Source: Paenibacillus taihuensis
Lineage (GTDB): Bacteria; Bacillota; Bacilli; Paenibacillales; Paenibacillaceae
Assembly: GCF_003386535.1 (NCBI RefSeq)
Contig: NZ_QTTN01000026.1
Coordinates: 3,647 to 67,646, forward strand
DNA length: 64,000 bases
Direction: 5' to 3'
Position 1 is the stretch's first letter. Each line of letters opens with the position of its first letter. Under the pieces are notes generated by a model. The model did no database searches and had not been told where the DNA came from. It worked only from the letters and a program-made list of their open reading frames with translations. Below are positions 52,592 to 61,042 of the stretch, piece by piece. A program made the translations under genes and the position numbers.

Positions 52592-53107
52592 ATGTTTGCT
52601 TCCCATTCTTCAAAGGAAGTGCTGCAATGCATCTTGCTACACAAAGATAACGCTTATCGTTTGGCATATACATACGTCAGAAATCCCGATGACGCGCTGG
52701 ACATAATTCAAGAGGCCATTCAGAAAGCTTTAGCAGCTTCAAAGTCACTTAAAGATGTGACCCAGTCGAAGAGTTGGTTTTATCGCATCGTTATAAACAC
52801 TGCGTTAGACTTTTTGAGAAAGCAGAAAAACGTCGTTACGCTAGACGTGGAGACGCTTGAAACCTTTGGGTTAAGCTCACAAGATGCATACAAGGACTTT
52901 GATTTGGAGTCAGCGATGAGTTTGCTCCCTCCTCTTTATCGAAGCGTAGTCGTGCTTCGGTACTTCGAAGACATGAAAATTGAAGAAATCGCCCAAGTTT
53001 TAAACGAAAATGTCAACACAATCAAGTCGCGATTATACGAAGCTCTTCGAAAATTGCGCTTGTTCATGAACGATGAAAACTTGAATAAGGTGGATGGCAA
53101 TGGTTAA
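52592..53107 (+). CDS. ECF-type RNA polymerase sigma factor, SigV-like
   Basis: 171 residues with region 2 (AYTYVRNPDDALDIIQEAIQ, then SWFYRIVINTALDFLRK) and region 4 (LPPLYRSVVVLRYFEDMKIE, EIAQVLNENVNTIKSRLYEA). Its partner just downstream has the extracellular domains of RsiV, so the nearest known model is SigV of Bacillus, which answers lysozyme. ATG at 52592, eleven nt after AAAGGAGA. Its stop overlaps the anti-sigma start by 8 bp. Confidence 0.93.
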   Translation: MFASHSSKEVLQCILLHKDNAYRLAYTYVRNPDDALDIIQEAIQKALAASKSLKDVTQSKSWFYRIVINTALDFLRKQKNVVTLDVETLETFGLSSQDAYKDFDLESAMSLLPPLYRSVVVLRYFEDMKIEEIAQVLNENVNTIKSRLYEALRKLRLFMNDENLNKVDGNG

Positions 53108-53978
53108 CAAGATGACCGAACTGAAGCGACAATATAGCGAAATACCTGTCCCCGAGGGTCTGGACATTATTGTGGATGAAGCAATTCGCAAGCATCTCCA
53201 TAAGAAAACGATACGGATTCGATGGATAGCTGCTGCAGCTGCAATTGTGACCTTGTTTATCTCTGCTTTAAACGTGAGTCCCTCATTCGCGAGTGCGTCT
53301 TCGAAGTGGCCCGTAATCGGCCCCATCGCTAAAGTACTAACTATCCGCGAGTACAAGGTTGAAGAACCCACTTATAAAGCGCATATTCATGTTCCGGCAA
53401 TTACCGATCTTGGAGACAAGTCGTTAGAGCAACAGCTGAACGACAAATATTCTGCGGAGAGCAAGCGGCTATACGATGAATTCATGTCCGAGGTCGAGGA
53501 TTTGAAGAAAGGCGGCGGTGGAGAAGCAGGTGTTGAAAGCGGCTATGTTGTCAAAACCGAAACGGATCGCCTGTTATCCGTCGGACGCTATGTCGCGAAT
53601 ACCGTAGGTTCTTCCTCCACCACATTCAAATACGATACGGTCGACAAAGTGAACCATGTGCTCATCACGCTGCCGAGTCTATTTAAAGACGATCGGTATA
53701 TCGAGATCATTAGCAACAACATTAAGGAACAAATGTTAGCGAGAATGAAACAAGAGAAGAACGCGTTTTTCTGGGTTTCCGGGAATGGCCAGCCTGAGTC
53801 GGACATGAATTTCAGATCAATTGAGAAGGATCAAAATTTCTATATTAATTCTGATAATAAACTGGTCATTTCCTTCGATAAGTACGCTGTCGCTCCAGGA
53901 TCGATGGGCATAGTCGAATTCGTCATACCGACGGAGCTATTAGTTAACGAACTGGTTAATCAAGAATACGTAAAATAA
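53100..53978 (+). CDS. RsiV-like anti-sigma factor (DUF4163/DUF3298)
   Basis: 292 residues: a cytoplasmic sigma-binding N-terminus (about 1-40), a membrane helix (WIAAAAAIVTLFISAL), then DUF4163-like (about 85-190) and DUF3298-like (about 195-285) domains with FFWVSGNGQPESDMNFRS and LVISFDKYAVAPGSMGIVEF. In RsiV these outer domains bind lysozyme and trigger stepwise cleavage. The start is set at ATG 53100, after AAGGTGG; the ATG at 53094 is too close to the site. Function by homology; ligand not proven. Confidence 0.85.
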   Translation: MVNKMTELKRQYSEIPVPEGLDIIVDEAIRKHLHKKTIRIRWIAAAAAIVTLFISALNVSPSFASASSKWPVIGPIAKVLTIREYKVEEPTYKAHIHVPAITDLGDKSLEQQLNDKYSAESKRLYDEFMSEVEDLKKGGGGEAGVESGYVVKTETDRLLSVGRYVANTVGSSSTTFKYDTVDKVNHVLITLPSLFKDDRYIEIISNNIKEQMLARMKQEKNAFFWVSGNGQPESDMNFRSIEKDQNFYINSDNKLVISFDKYAVAPGSMGIVEFVIPTELLVNELVNQEYVK

Positions 53979-54068
53979 TTCCGTATCAGAGAATTCATCC
54001 AAACTTTTTCGCAAGGTGACCCGTCATAGCTATGTGCATCCCACAATAAGCTTACGGAGGTCATTTCC

Positions 54069-55040
54069 ATGAAGAAAAAGACTGTTATCGCTGCAGGGTT
54101 AGCCGCAACCATGACATTAGGGCTCGCGGCTGGTGTTTACGCATCTGGGCAATTGACCCAAGTGAAGGCATTCTTAAATCCGTCCGTACACGTTAATGTA
54201 GGCGGAAGCCAAGTCGAATTAATAGATCAAGACGGCTCGGCAGTGACGCCTCTCGTTTATAATAACCACACGTATTTGCCCGTTCGCAGCGTAGCTAGAC
54301 AACTCGGTTATGACGTGTATTGGGAAGGATCCTCACAGACGGCATATTTCACCCCCAAGAGCGAGTATCTCGAGTATCGAGCAGATGAGCGATTGATATT
54401 GGACAAATACGGATACTCCTTGCAGATTCCGTCATCGTTTGGCGGCAAGCTTCGACCGACTGTATGGCCGACCGAAACGGTCGCAGACGGAATTAAGTCC
54501 GGAGCATTGTCAGCGGGCGCTCTTAGCGCGATCGACTTGCTTTACTTGCCGCAGGATGCAGCCTCCCCTGAGGCACGTGTTCTCGCTACGGTTGAGGTTA
54601 TTGATCAGGCAAATTGGAGTGCAGAGAGCCACGATGTTAAAGACTCGGTGTTGGGAACTAAAGGCGAGTATGTGTACGTCCTCAGAGATGCGAAGGAGAA
54701 TCCGTTCGGGGTAGGCACACCGGACAACGCAAGTTACAAGGCAATCGTCGATCATTTGACAGCGAGAGGCTATGATCTGGTCCTCACGCCGGCCGTTTCG
54801 GCAAGCGCGGATATCGTATCTAAGCTAGTCGGCTCTTGGACCGAATCGCGCAAAGGAACGGTAATGGAGTTGACTGCAGACGGCGTCTTTTATCGTGCTG
54901 GTCAAGCAGTTGGGAACTACTTGATCATTGACTCTTCTCATATCCGTATCGTAGCGGACATGTCTGATAGTACGGTCGAATTCGTTGTAAACGGAGATAC
55001 ATTAGAGTTGGCCGGTCAAACGTTCGCTAGGAATAAATAG
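54069..55040 (+). CDS. Secreted stalk-domain protein (copper amine oxidase N-terminal-like)
   Basis: 323 residues: signal peptide to about residue 26, a short Pro-Ser-Val-His-Val-Asn linker and a stalk domain (about 40-95; PLVYNNHTYLPVRSVARQLG followed by YDVYWEGSSQTAYF). A middle domain (about 100-245) is followed by a lipocalin-like C-terminal barrel (LVGSWTESRKGTVMELTADG). The stalk domain is common on Paenibacillus surface proteins. ATG at 54069 behind ACGGAGGTC. It follows the RsiV-like gene in the same direction and may belong to that sigma's regulon. Confidence 0.82.
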   Translation: MKKKTVIAAGLAATMTLGLAAGVYASGQLTQVKAFLNPSVHVNVGGSQVELIDQDGSAVTPLVYNNHTYLPVRSVARQLGYDVYWEGSSQTAYFTPKSEYLEYRADERLILDKYGYSLQIPSSFGGKLRPTVWPTETVADGIKSGALSAGALSAIDLLYLPQDAASPEARVLATVEVIDQANWSAESHDVKDSVLGTKGEYVYVLRDAKENPFGVGTPDNASYKAIVDHLTARGYDLVLTPAVSASADIVSKLVGSWTESRKGTVMELTADGVFYRAGQAVGNYLIIDSSHIRIVADMSDSTVEFVVNGDTLELAGQTFARNK

Positions 55041-55053
55041 AACACAATAACAA

Positions 55054-55089
55054 GAAGGATGCTCAATCCAAACGGGATCGGCATCCTTC
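55054..55089 (+). terminator. Intrinsic terminator of the stalk-domain gene
   Basis: GAAGGATGC (55054-55062) pairs with its complement (55081-55089); the loop contains an ATCC/GGAT inner stem. ATTTAGTTATTT follows. Confidence 0.75.
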
Positions 55090-55129
55090 ATTTAGTTATT
55101 TCATATTTATTAGAGTACTTATTGATGAA

Positions 55130-55215
55130 AACTGTCCGTTAGCGGAACAGGCTGCCAATTTAGAGTTGGCAGCCTGTTCTTTGTTATGTTTTCGGTTCTC
55201 ATTCTCCATTAGCTC
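55130..55215. repeat. CCCGTTAG hairpin element 9
   Basis: Left boundary AACTGTCCGTTAGCG (55130-55144), a perfect 14 bp stem GAACAGGCTGCCAA (55145-55158) with its complement (55166-55179), right flank TTTGTTATGTTTTCGG and CCATTAGCTCA. The right end touches the TGA stop at 55214. The T-rich side faces the gene's stop, the wrong side for a minus-strand terminator. Confidence 0.8.
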
Positions 55216-55579
55216 ATTCTTCAGGATTTTCCCAATCCTCATCTAAAACTAATTTGCCTGTCTTATCTCTAATAAAAGCAGTACCTGGTGGAGAATCAAG
55301 AAATTGAATAATATCCAAATCATAATTACATATCGTATTGACTTGGTAAACGGCATGATATTTAGGATTACTCATATAATTTTCATCCTCATCACCAGCC
55401 ATAAACCGCCACCCACTATCTGGATAACTAGAACTCGGTTCTTCTCTGTACATAAACCCAACCTTACTACCATCAACTGTTATCCTGTCAGTTGCAATAC
55501 ATCCTTCTTCAGATTCAATTAATCTTTTTATTTTATCTCCAGGGATTTTGTACTTTTTCTTTTTATTAAACCCAAACAT
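55214..55579 (-). CDS. Hypothetical protein, 121 residues (DUF2185-like)
   Basis: Starts MFGFNKKKKYKIPGDKIKRL; contains EEGCIATDRITVDGSKVGFM, YREEPSSSYPDSGWRFMAGD and NYMSNPKYHAVYQVNTICN. This order (a gatekeeper-like first strand, SGWRF-x-G-D-E, then NTICNYD) is that of DUF2185/immunity-protein-like families. Likely cytoplasmic. The start at 55579 follows AAAAAGGGG; the longer reading from 55705 passes through degenerate element sequence and is rejected. Confidence 0.68.
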   Translation of the reverse strand: MFGFNKKKKYKIPGDKIKRLIESEEGCIATDRITVDGSKVGFMYREEPSSSYPDSGWRFMAGDEDENYMSNPKYHAVYQVNTICNYDLDIIQFLDSPPGTAFIRDKTGKLVLDEDWENPEE

Positions 55580-55711
55580 ACATTTGCCCCTTTTTATTGC
55601 ATATCGTTCAACCTCAATAAGATTCGCGATACCTAACACACTATCCTGCCTGTTTTGCGAAATGAAAATGGAGCAGTTGCGGATCTCGAACTGCATATAC
55701 CTCATCGAACT

Positions 55712-55801
55712 ATCCTGCCCCGTTCAACGAAACACAATAGCTGGCTAGATGCCCAGCTGCCGTCGTGTTGTAATAGGTGATAGTGAGTATCCTATTAGCG
55801 C
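55712..55801. repeat. CCCGTTAG hairpin element 10
   Basis: Left boundary ATCCTGCCCCGTTCAACGAA (55712-55731), stem AGCTGG/CCCAGCT (about 55739-55757), right flank GGTGATAGTGAGTATCC and TATTAGCGCAA. The TAA stop of the gene at 55795 lies inside the right boundary (TTAGCG). A further boundary-like ATCCTGCCTGTTTTGCGAAA lies at about 55643-55662. Confidence 0.7.
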
Positions 55802-55986
55802 AACCATGTGGTTAACGGTTTATCATCCCAAATTTGTACTTCTATGTACCTCTCAGGTCCATTTTTCCCCTGAGTATTCCATTCCTGGGGTAACCCGAAT
55901 TCATTAATTACATGATAAATCTCATTTAACGTATACACCTGACCTCGATATTTCTTCCCATCTTGATACCTCATGGTTGGAAACAA
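55795..55986 (-). CDS. Hypothetical protein, about 63 residues, possibly truncated
   Basis: Reads RYQDGKKYRGQVYTLNEIYH, then VINEFGLPQEWN and RYIEVQIWDDKPL. The family is not recognised. The start is uncertain: TTG 55986 and ATG 55974 both lack a ribosome site, and the open frame continues upstream for a few codons, so the N-terminus may have been lost. Confidence 0.4.
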   Translation of the reverse strand: MFPTMRYQDGKKYRGQVYTLNEIYHVINEFGLPQEWNTQGKNGPERYIEVQIWDDKPLTTWLR

Positions 55987-56152
55987 GTCTACATACGTAA
56001 AACTTAATGTCTATTACTGCATGTGTAATGACACCTGACGGAAAGGAGATTTGTACGTTTCCTACTAAGACAGTCTCTTTGTTGCAGTTAATAGACTAGA
56101 TAAGAAACCATGGCTGTACGCATGTCGCAATGGAAATGCTACTATTTAATCA

Positions 56153-56214
56153 TTGACGCCAAAAAAATAATAAGTTAAAATCGCAAAGGTAAAATGATAA
56201 TGATTTTCATTCTT
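56153..56214 (+). promoter_or_regulatory. Promoter with Fur box upstream of the FTR1 gene
   Basis: -35 TTGACG (56153-56158), a 17 nt spacer and -10 TAAAAT (56176-56181). GATAATGATTTTCATTCTT (56196-56214) matches the classic 19 bp Fur box at 15 positions and covers the expected start site, so iron-loaded Fur should repress. Confidence 0.75.
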
Positions 56215-56247
56215 GGTTTTGTATTTATAGCTAAGGTGGGGTAACCA

Positions 56248-57711
56248 ATGCGTTTTATTACAGGAATTATTGCCTTACTTTCGCTTATGCTCGTGTTTCC
56301 TCCAGGTGCGTACGCTTCAGGCTCTGGTGTTGAGAATATGACTAAGCTTAATGTCTACATCGAGAGAGCTCTCGATCAAGCGGGCACCGATTTGAAATCT
56401 TCTAAAAAATCGTATGATCAGTTCCATGACCAGTGGCTACAGGTGGAAGGTACCATCAAAGCCGATTCAGTGGACGCGTACAAGGACATCGAATCGCAAA
56501 TGGGACAGGTCGAATACGCCTATATGACCGAAAAGTCTAAAGACGCCAAAACGGCTCTTCAAGGCTTGGAACAAGCGGCCGAAGACTTTATTGCTGGAAA
56601 ATATGGCAAGTCGACCGATTCGACGGACCAAGATTTGTCGCTCTCCGATTTTATTCATTTGCTGCAGCAGATTAAAGATAACGTACATGCGCAAGATCAA
56701 CAGCAATCGCTTGAAGCGATCTCGAAGGCTCGGGAAACTTGGCTTAGCGTAGAAGGAATCGTCGTGGCGCAATCGGCTTCCGTCTACAGCAGTTCGGAAC
56801 GGGACATGGTCGTGATCCAAGCGATGGTCAAGGATCAGAAATTCGACAACGCAGAGAAAACGACTGACGATATGATCGCCTATCTTACACCGCTTAGCCA
56901 AAAGTCCGCTTATACGTTCTGGGATGCAGCCATGATTCCGATCCGTGAAGGCTTAGAAGCGTTGCTCGTCGTAGGAGCGCTGCTCTCTTTTGCGAAGAAA
57001 TCGAATAAAGGGCATGGGAAAGTGTGGATCTTATCCGGTGTCGGCGCCGGTCTTGTTCTTAGCACGATTCTAGCCATCATCATTAAGGTTGTATTCTCAT
57101 CGGGAGCCTTTGGCCGAAATAATTTCATTATCTCGGGCTGGACAGGAGTTTTCGCTGCAGCCATGCTTCTTTACATGAGCTACTGGCTGCATAGCAACTC
57201 CAACATGAATCAATGGAATAGGTTCATCAAATCCAAAACCGAAACAGCGATGAGCACGGGACGGGTAGTCTCTCTCGGCCTTCTATCATTCCTGGCGGTG
57301 TTCCGCGAAGGCACCGAAACAGTTCTGTTCATCATCGGCATGATCAATCAAATTAGTGTGCAGCAGCTGCTATTGGGGATGCTGATTGGTTTTGGGTTTT
57401 TAGCGGTACTCGCGTTTCTCATGCTCTATGTAGGATTCAAATTGCCGATCCGTCCGTTCTTTATGATCTCGAGCTTGATTGTATTCTACTTATGCATCAA
57501 ATTTATGGGCCTTGGCATTCACAGCTTGCAGCTTGCGGGGATCGTGCCAGTATCGAACTCGTCAACGCTTCCGAGCATTGATTTTATTGCCTTCTACCCA
57601 TCTTGGCAAAGCTCGGCACCGCAACTGGTAATCACGTTATTTGCGATCGGATTCTTAATCATGGGCCGTTTGCGCAAGAACAGATCCAAAGCACAAATTG
57701 CAGCAACCTAA
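56248..57711 (+). CDS. FTR1-family iron permease (EfeU-like)
   Basis: 487 residues. Signal peptide to about 23, an extracellular helical domain (about 25-215) and a seven-helix FTR1 domain holding both REGLE-type motifs: IREGLEALLV (about residue 231) and FREGTETVLF (about residue 352). Their Glu residues carry iron through the membrane. It brings iron into the cell together with an extracytoplasmic partner, here probably the lipoprotein encoded 26 bp downstream. ATG at 56248 behind GGTGGGG. Controlled by the Fur box just upstream. No EfeB peroxidase gene is present. Confidence 0.92.
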   Translation: MRFITGIIALLSLMLVFPPGAYASGSGVENMTKLNVYIERALDQAGTDLKSSKKSYDQFHDQWLQVEGTIKADSVDAYKDIESQMGQVEYAYMTEKSKDAKTALQGLEQAAEDFIAGKYGKSTDSTDQDLSLSDFIHLLQQIKDNVHAQDQQQSLEAISKARETWLSVEGIVVAQSASVYSSSERDMVVIQAMVKDQKFDNAEKTTDDMIAYLTPLSQKSAYTFWDAAMIPIREGLEALLVVGALLSFAKKSNKGHGKVWILSGVGAGLVLSTILAIIIKVVFSSGAFGRNNFIISGWTGVFAAAMLLYMSYWLHSNSNMNQWNRFIKSKTETAMSTGRVVSLGLLSFLAVFREGTETVLFIIGMINQISVQQLLLGMLIGFGFLAVLAFLMLYVGFKLPIRPFFMISSLIVFYLCIKFMGLGIHSLQLAGIVPVSNSSTLPSIDFIAFYPSWQSSAPQLVITLFAIGFLIMGRLRKNRSKAQIAAT

Positions 57712-57737
57712 TAAACTATCATTTGGAGGACTTATCA

Positions 57738-58109
57738 ATGAAGCAATTACTAGCTGCACTAATCCTTGTTCTGGCTTTAACACTTTCCGGCTGCGGATCC
57801 AACAAAGCGGATGACACTGTCAAGAAGGGCGCGAATGATTTGATCAGCGTTACGGATGATCTTCAGAAGGAAATCGAAGCCGGCAACGAAGCGAAAATCA
57901 AAGAACTCGGTCCAAAATTGGAGGACGTTTGGTCTTCTTTCGAGGATAGTGTCAATAAAGACTATGCGGATTACTACGAGAAAATCGAAGAAAGCTTGAA
58001 TCCGGAAGTTGCCGCATCGAAAGCAAACCCGATCGATATCAAACTCGTTGGAAAATTGAACGAGAGCTTGAATAAAACGCTGACGGAATTAGTGCAAAGC
58101 ATCAAATAA
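57738..58109 (+). CDS. Small helical lipoprotein, FTR1 companion
   Basis: 123 residues. The signal peptide ends in LTLSGC (lipidated Cys). The rest is charged and helical (VTDDLQKEIEAGNEAKIKEL; KLEDVWSSFEDSVNKDY), similar in style to the N-terminal helical domain of the FTR1 protein and to EfeO/EfeM iron-binding parts. No known iron motif is certain. ATG at 57738 behind TTTGGAGGA; it shares the Fur-controlled transcript. Role in handing iron to FTR1 is inferred from position. Confidence 0.7.
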   Translation: MKQLLAALILVLALTLSGCGSNKADDTVKKGANDLISVTDDLQKEIEAGNEAKIKELGPKLEDVWSSFEDSVNKDYADYYEKIEESLNPEVAASKANPIDIKLVGKLNESLNKTLTELVQSIK

Positions 58110-58268
58110 TGTGAAAGTAAATACGGAACGAGCTCCTCAGGCAACGTTATGGAAAAGTAGGATTCAACTTTTCTAATTTCACTTTCATTCGCAGCTGGAT
58201 CGCATTCTAAAACGAACTAAACTGGGTTTGTGATTTGCGTTTTACGAACAAATTCGTTCATCCTCATA

Positions 58269-58313
58269 ACAAAACCTCCCAAATTTAGCTTCGCTAAATT
58301 TGGGAGGTTTTGT
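58269..58313. terminator. Strong bidirectional terminator
   Basis: A perfect 21 bp stem (58269-58289 with 58293-58313) and a 3 nt loop, A-rich before and T-rich after. It ends the iron operon. The rest of the 363 bp gap to the next gene shows nothing else of note. Confidence 0.88.
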
Positions 58314-58472
58314 CTGCTTCAGTGATATCAAGCAATTAAAGAACTTTATTTTAAACAAGACTCATTTCAGACCCGTCAACAAATTAACTCTAATTCACGA
58401 CCTCGATATCCAAAGTAGTAATGGATATTTTATGAAAATTAAGAATTTGCAGTAGATCTTCGCATAAAAGTC

Positions 58473-58745
58473 TTATCTTAACTCATCTGTGTCTTTAGCT
58501 TTTCTAACGAACTTTATATCTGCTACAAACTTAATACTACCGTCGCGAGTATAGTTACTTAGTTTAAATGGGTTTATTATCTTTCCCTCCACCATATACC
58601 CCCAACTATTTAAAACAACATCAAAATCAAATGCATCAGATACAAGTTCTTCAAAACCACCATCAACACAAACTGTTATTTTAAGAATGTCACCTTTCTT
58701 AATATCAATATTTTTCTTATGAAAAATCTTTTTTAAATTTTGCAT
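58473..58745 (-). CDS. Hypothetical protein, 90 residues
   Basis: Lys-rich N-terminus (MQNLKKIFHKKNIDIKKGD), then a beta-rich body (ILKITVCVDGGFEELVSDAF; GYMVEGKIINPFKLSNYTRD). No family recognised. Low GC. ATG at 58745 after GGAGACGC. Lies between the iron operon terminator and the IS110 element. Confidence 0.5.
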   Translation of the reverse strand: MQNLKKIFHKKNIDIKKGDILKITVCVDGGFEELVSDAFDFDVVLNSWGYMVEGKIINPFKLSNYTRDGSIKFVADIKFVRKAKDTDELR

Positions 58746-58879
58746 GCGATGCGTCTCCGTTATTCAATATCAATTGCATTAAAGTACCCGTCCCTCGGTT
58801 TTAAGGGTTTATCTCACATATACTCACTCATTCGCAGGATTTCATCACCTTGAATTCATCATGCAGGTGGGGAAAGTTA

Positions 58880-59146
58880 GAGGCGAGTGCCGTCTGGCCA
58901 TTATTTGGGTATGCGGGAACAGGAGAATCGCACTAGCCATTCCCTTACGCTTCATTCTACTGCACGCAAACTCTACAAGTGCCCTGGTGTTTACCATCCC
59001 ATGACTCGACGGGTCTATGCCCTAACATTCCATCGTCATACTTATCCAAGGTGTGGAGACCGATTGCGTTTAGCGGACGGGTCTAAGCCCTTTTCGGGCA
59101 CGAACTCGGTTCTCAATGCTTTCTTTGTCAAAATCCCGCGAACGAG
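58880..59146 (-). ncRNA. Candidate bridge RNA region of the IS110-family element
   Basis: Non-coding and about 50 percent GC amid AT-rich neighbours. It holds two near-identical 16-mers, GACGGGTCTATGCCCT (59008-59023) and GACGGGTCTAAGCCCT (59076-59091), 68 nt apart, plus GCCC/GGGC hairpins. IS110-type recombinases use a bridge RNA with two loops that pair with donor and target; a repeated core in two loops fits that idea. Position 3' of the transposase fits the IS1111 group. Inference only. Confidence 0.35.
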
Positions 59147-60440
59147 TCAATATACGTGACGGTTCATCACCTTAGGCTGCTTGTGAAACGAGATAGCTGG
59201 CTTTTTCCGGAGAGAGGTTTCAGCCCAATGGACCATACCGATCAGAATTCGTGCCACTTTACCCACAAGCTTGAAGACAGACTGTTGCTTTTTCATGTGT
59301 TTTACTTGAACATTATGCTGATGCAATTCTTGAAAGATCGGATTAACTCCGATGAGTTGAATGGTTGCTAAGTATAGATATTTCCTTAGGTTGGAATCCC
59401 CTCGTTTGGAGATGACGATCTGCCCTTTCCTTTTTCCCGACGTGCTTTCTGCCAGATTCAGACCGGCATTGCGCAGTAACTGACGCCCATGAGCATACTG
59501 TCTTAGGTCACCTGCACCTGCTAAGATGGCCGCGACGAATATTGGACCAAATCCCTTAATGGAACGGAGCTGAACGGCCATGGGGATCTAGATGCTTTTC
59601 TATGTCTGCTAACATATCCATAATTCGTTCGAACTCTGTAATTAGACGCACAAAATCTTGCTTTGCTTCGGTTAAGGCTGTTACGTCTCCTACACTCCGC
59701 CTAGCTTGCGCAAGGAGCTCAGCAGCCTTTTGTATGCCTGTAGTGCTGCCTGCCCTTTGCATATGTTTTCTCCACATCGAAACGATCTCCGGTGTTGACC
59801 GTCCAGCAAGATCCTGCGGCGTAGGCAACTCCTTCAACGTTGCCATAGAACGTTTGCAGGTCCAATCCTTGAATACCAAACTGAACTCCGGGAACCGAAT
59901 ATCCAGCCACTGAATGATTCGATTTTGCAGCCGAACGCTATTGGTAACCCAAAATTCTCGATCACTCATCAGCGTTCGAAGACGCTGGAATACATGTGTC
60001 TGTTTGGTATGTTCATAGTAGAAGCCTCGACTTACTACATCTGCTATGACAAGTGCATCTTTTGGGTCGCTCTTCGATTGGCAGTTGTCGCGGTTTTCTT
60101 TATTGCGCTTTGTCGTTGCTGGATTGACTAAGACGACTTGCAATCCTTTATGGGTAAGCCAGTTGGCCAAGTTCCACCAATAATGGCCTGTTGGCTCCAT
60201 ACCAATGATTACTTTGCTCATACGATGCTTTTGCTGGAGGTCTTCCATCCACCGGTGCAGCTTTTCAAATCCCTCGATGCTGTTGCTAAACGATACATGT
60301 CGATTCGTGAGCACGATTCCACGATAATTCGTAACCTGTGCCACATGTGTTTCTTTGGCCATGTCGATTCCAACGATGAGATGCGAGGTGGTAATTCGTT
60401 CAATTCGTTGATTTTGAGCTTCCGATTGTTTAAACTTCAT
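59147..60440 (-). pseudogene. IS110-family DEDD transposase, one-base frameshift
   Basis: The N-terminal frame (ATG 60440, behind AAGGAGGCGC) carries the DEDD RuvC-like domain: VGIDMAKETHV, IGMEPTGHYWW and KSDPKDALVIADV. It stops at 59556. The C-terminal Transposase_20 domain, with SIKGFGPIFVAAILAGAGDL and the catalytic Ser region GLNLAESTSGKRKG, is in another frame to 59147. Removing one C from the CCCC run near 59578-59581 fuses them into a normal-length protein of about 430 residues. The element is therefore probably dead unless that base is an assembly error. Confidence 0.85.
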
Positions 60441-60568
60441 AACAAGAGCGCCTCCTTGATGTGTTGTGGACAAACCCATCATACCGAGGCGCTCCTTTTT
60501 TGACAAAGGCCATTTCTTAGCCTTAACAGGAATGTTTATTTGAACGCCGAATCGTCGTTTCCAACTAG

Positions 60569-61042
60569 CTACTCAACTTGATTAACTAAATTTATTAGTT
60601 CATTTTGAGTTAGTTTATTTTCTCCTAATGGCCCCAGATGGCCGTTGGCGTTAATGTAATACACAAAGCGAGCTATAAATCCATTCTCACTTTCCCACCA
60701 TATCGACTGACTATCCTCATCTTCTTTATAATAGGCAAGTATCCCGTTTTCGAGCTGTATAGACTGCATTTCTTCGCTATCCGATAACGTATCAAGTTTG
60801 CCAATAATAACCTTGCTCAAAATGTATCTTATTTCTTGGCCAGTCTGCTTATTTTTATAATGGAATACAAATTGGTGAAGGTTATCAATTTCAATTTCAG
60901 TGCGAACCTCATTTACTTCAAACGGGAATTTTGAGGGTTCAGTGAAATCATAAAGCATCGAGTTGGTTCTGACATCCGTCTGCTTAACGCCATTACATCC
61001 ACTTATTAAACAACAAAGTAGTAAGAAAATAATAAAACGAAT
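60569..61042 (-). CDS. Small lipoprotein, probable ATT start
   Basis: The frame is open from 61042: RFIIFLLLCCLISGC is a clear lipoprotein signal with lipobox LISGC, followed by NGVKQTDVRTNS and a 130-residue domain (FPFEVNEVRTEIEIDNLHQF; YILSKVIIGKLDTL). No ATG, GTG or TTG lies before the signal; an ATT at 61042 sits six bases after GAGGGGGG. The obvious ATG at 60958 would delete the signal peptide. Either a rare ATT start or a mutated ATG. Family not recognised. The IS110 element lies just downstream and may have replaced its hairpin element. Confidence 0.6.
   Translation of the reverse strand: MRFIIFLLLCCLISGCNGVKQTDVRTNSMLYDFTEPSKFPFEVNEVRTEIEIDNLHQFVFHYKNKQTGQEIRYILSKVIIGKLDTLSDSEEMQSIQLENGILAYYKEDEDSQSIWWESENGFIARFVYYINANGHLGPLGENKLTQNELINLVNQVE

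Larger units (their letters stand above)
58850..60520 (-). mobile_element. IS110-family insertion sequence, ends undetermined
   Basis: A transposase gene in two frames (59147-60440) with about 300 bp of non-coding, GC-richer DNA after it and about 80 bp before it. Long 3' non-coding DNA is the layout of the IS1111 group. As normal for this family, there are no terminal inverted repeats or target duplications to fix the ends; the limits given are where composition changes. A 9 bp inverted repeat (60446-60454 with 60486-60494) would sequester the transposase ribosome site. Confidence 0.75.

Noticed and set aside
58887-59159. 90-codon plus-strand frame left of the transposase
   Set aside because: No ribosome site, odd composition, and it lies in the non-coding 3' end of the IS110 element.
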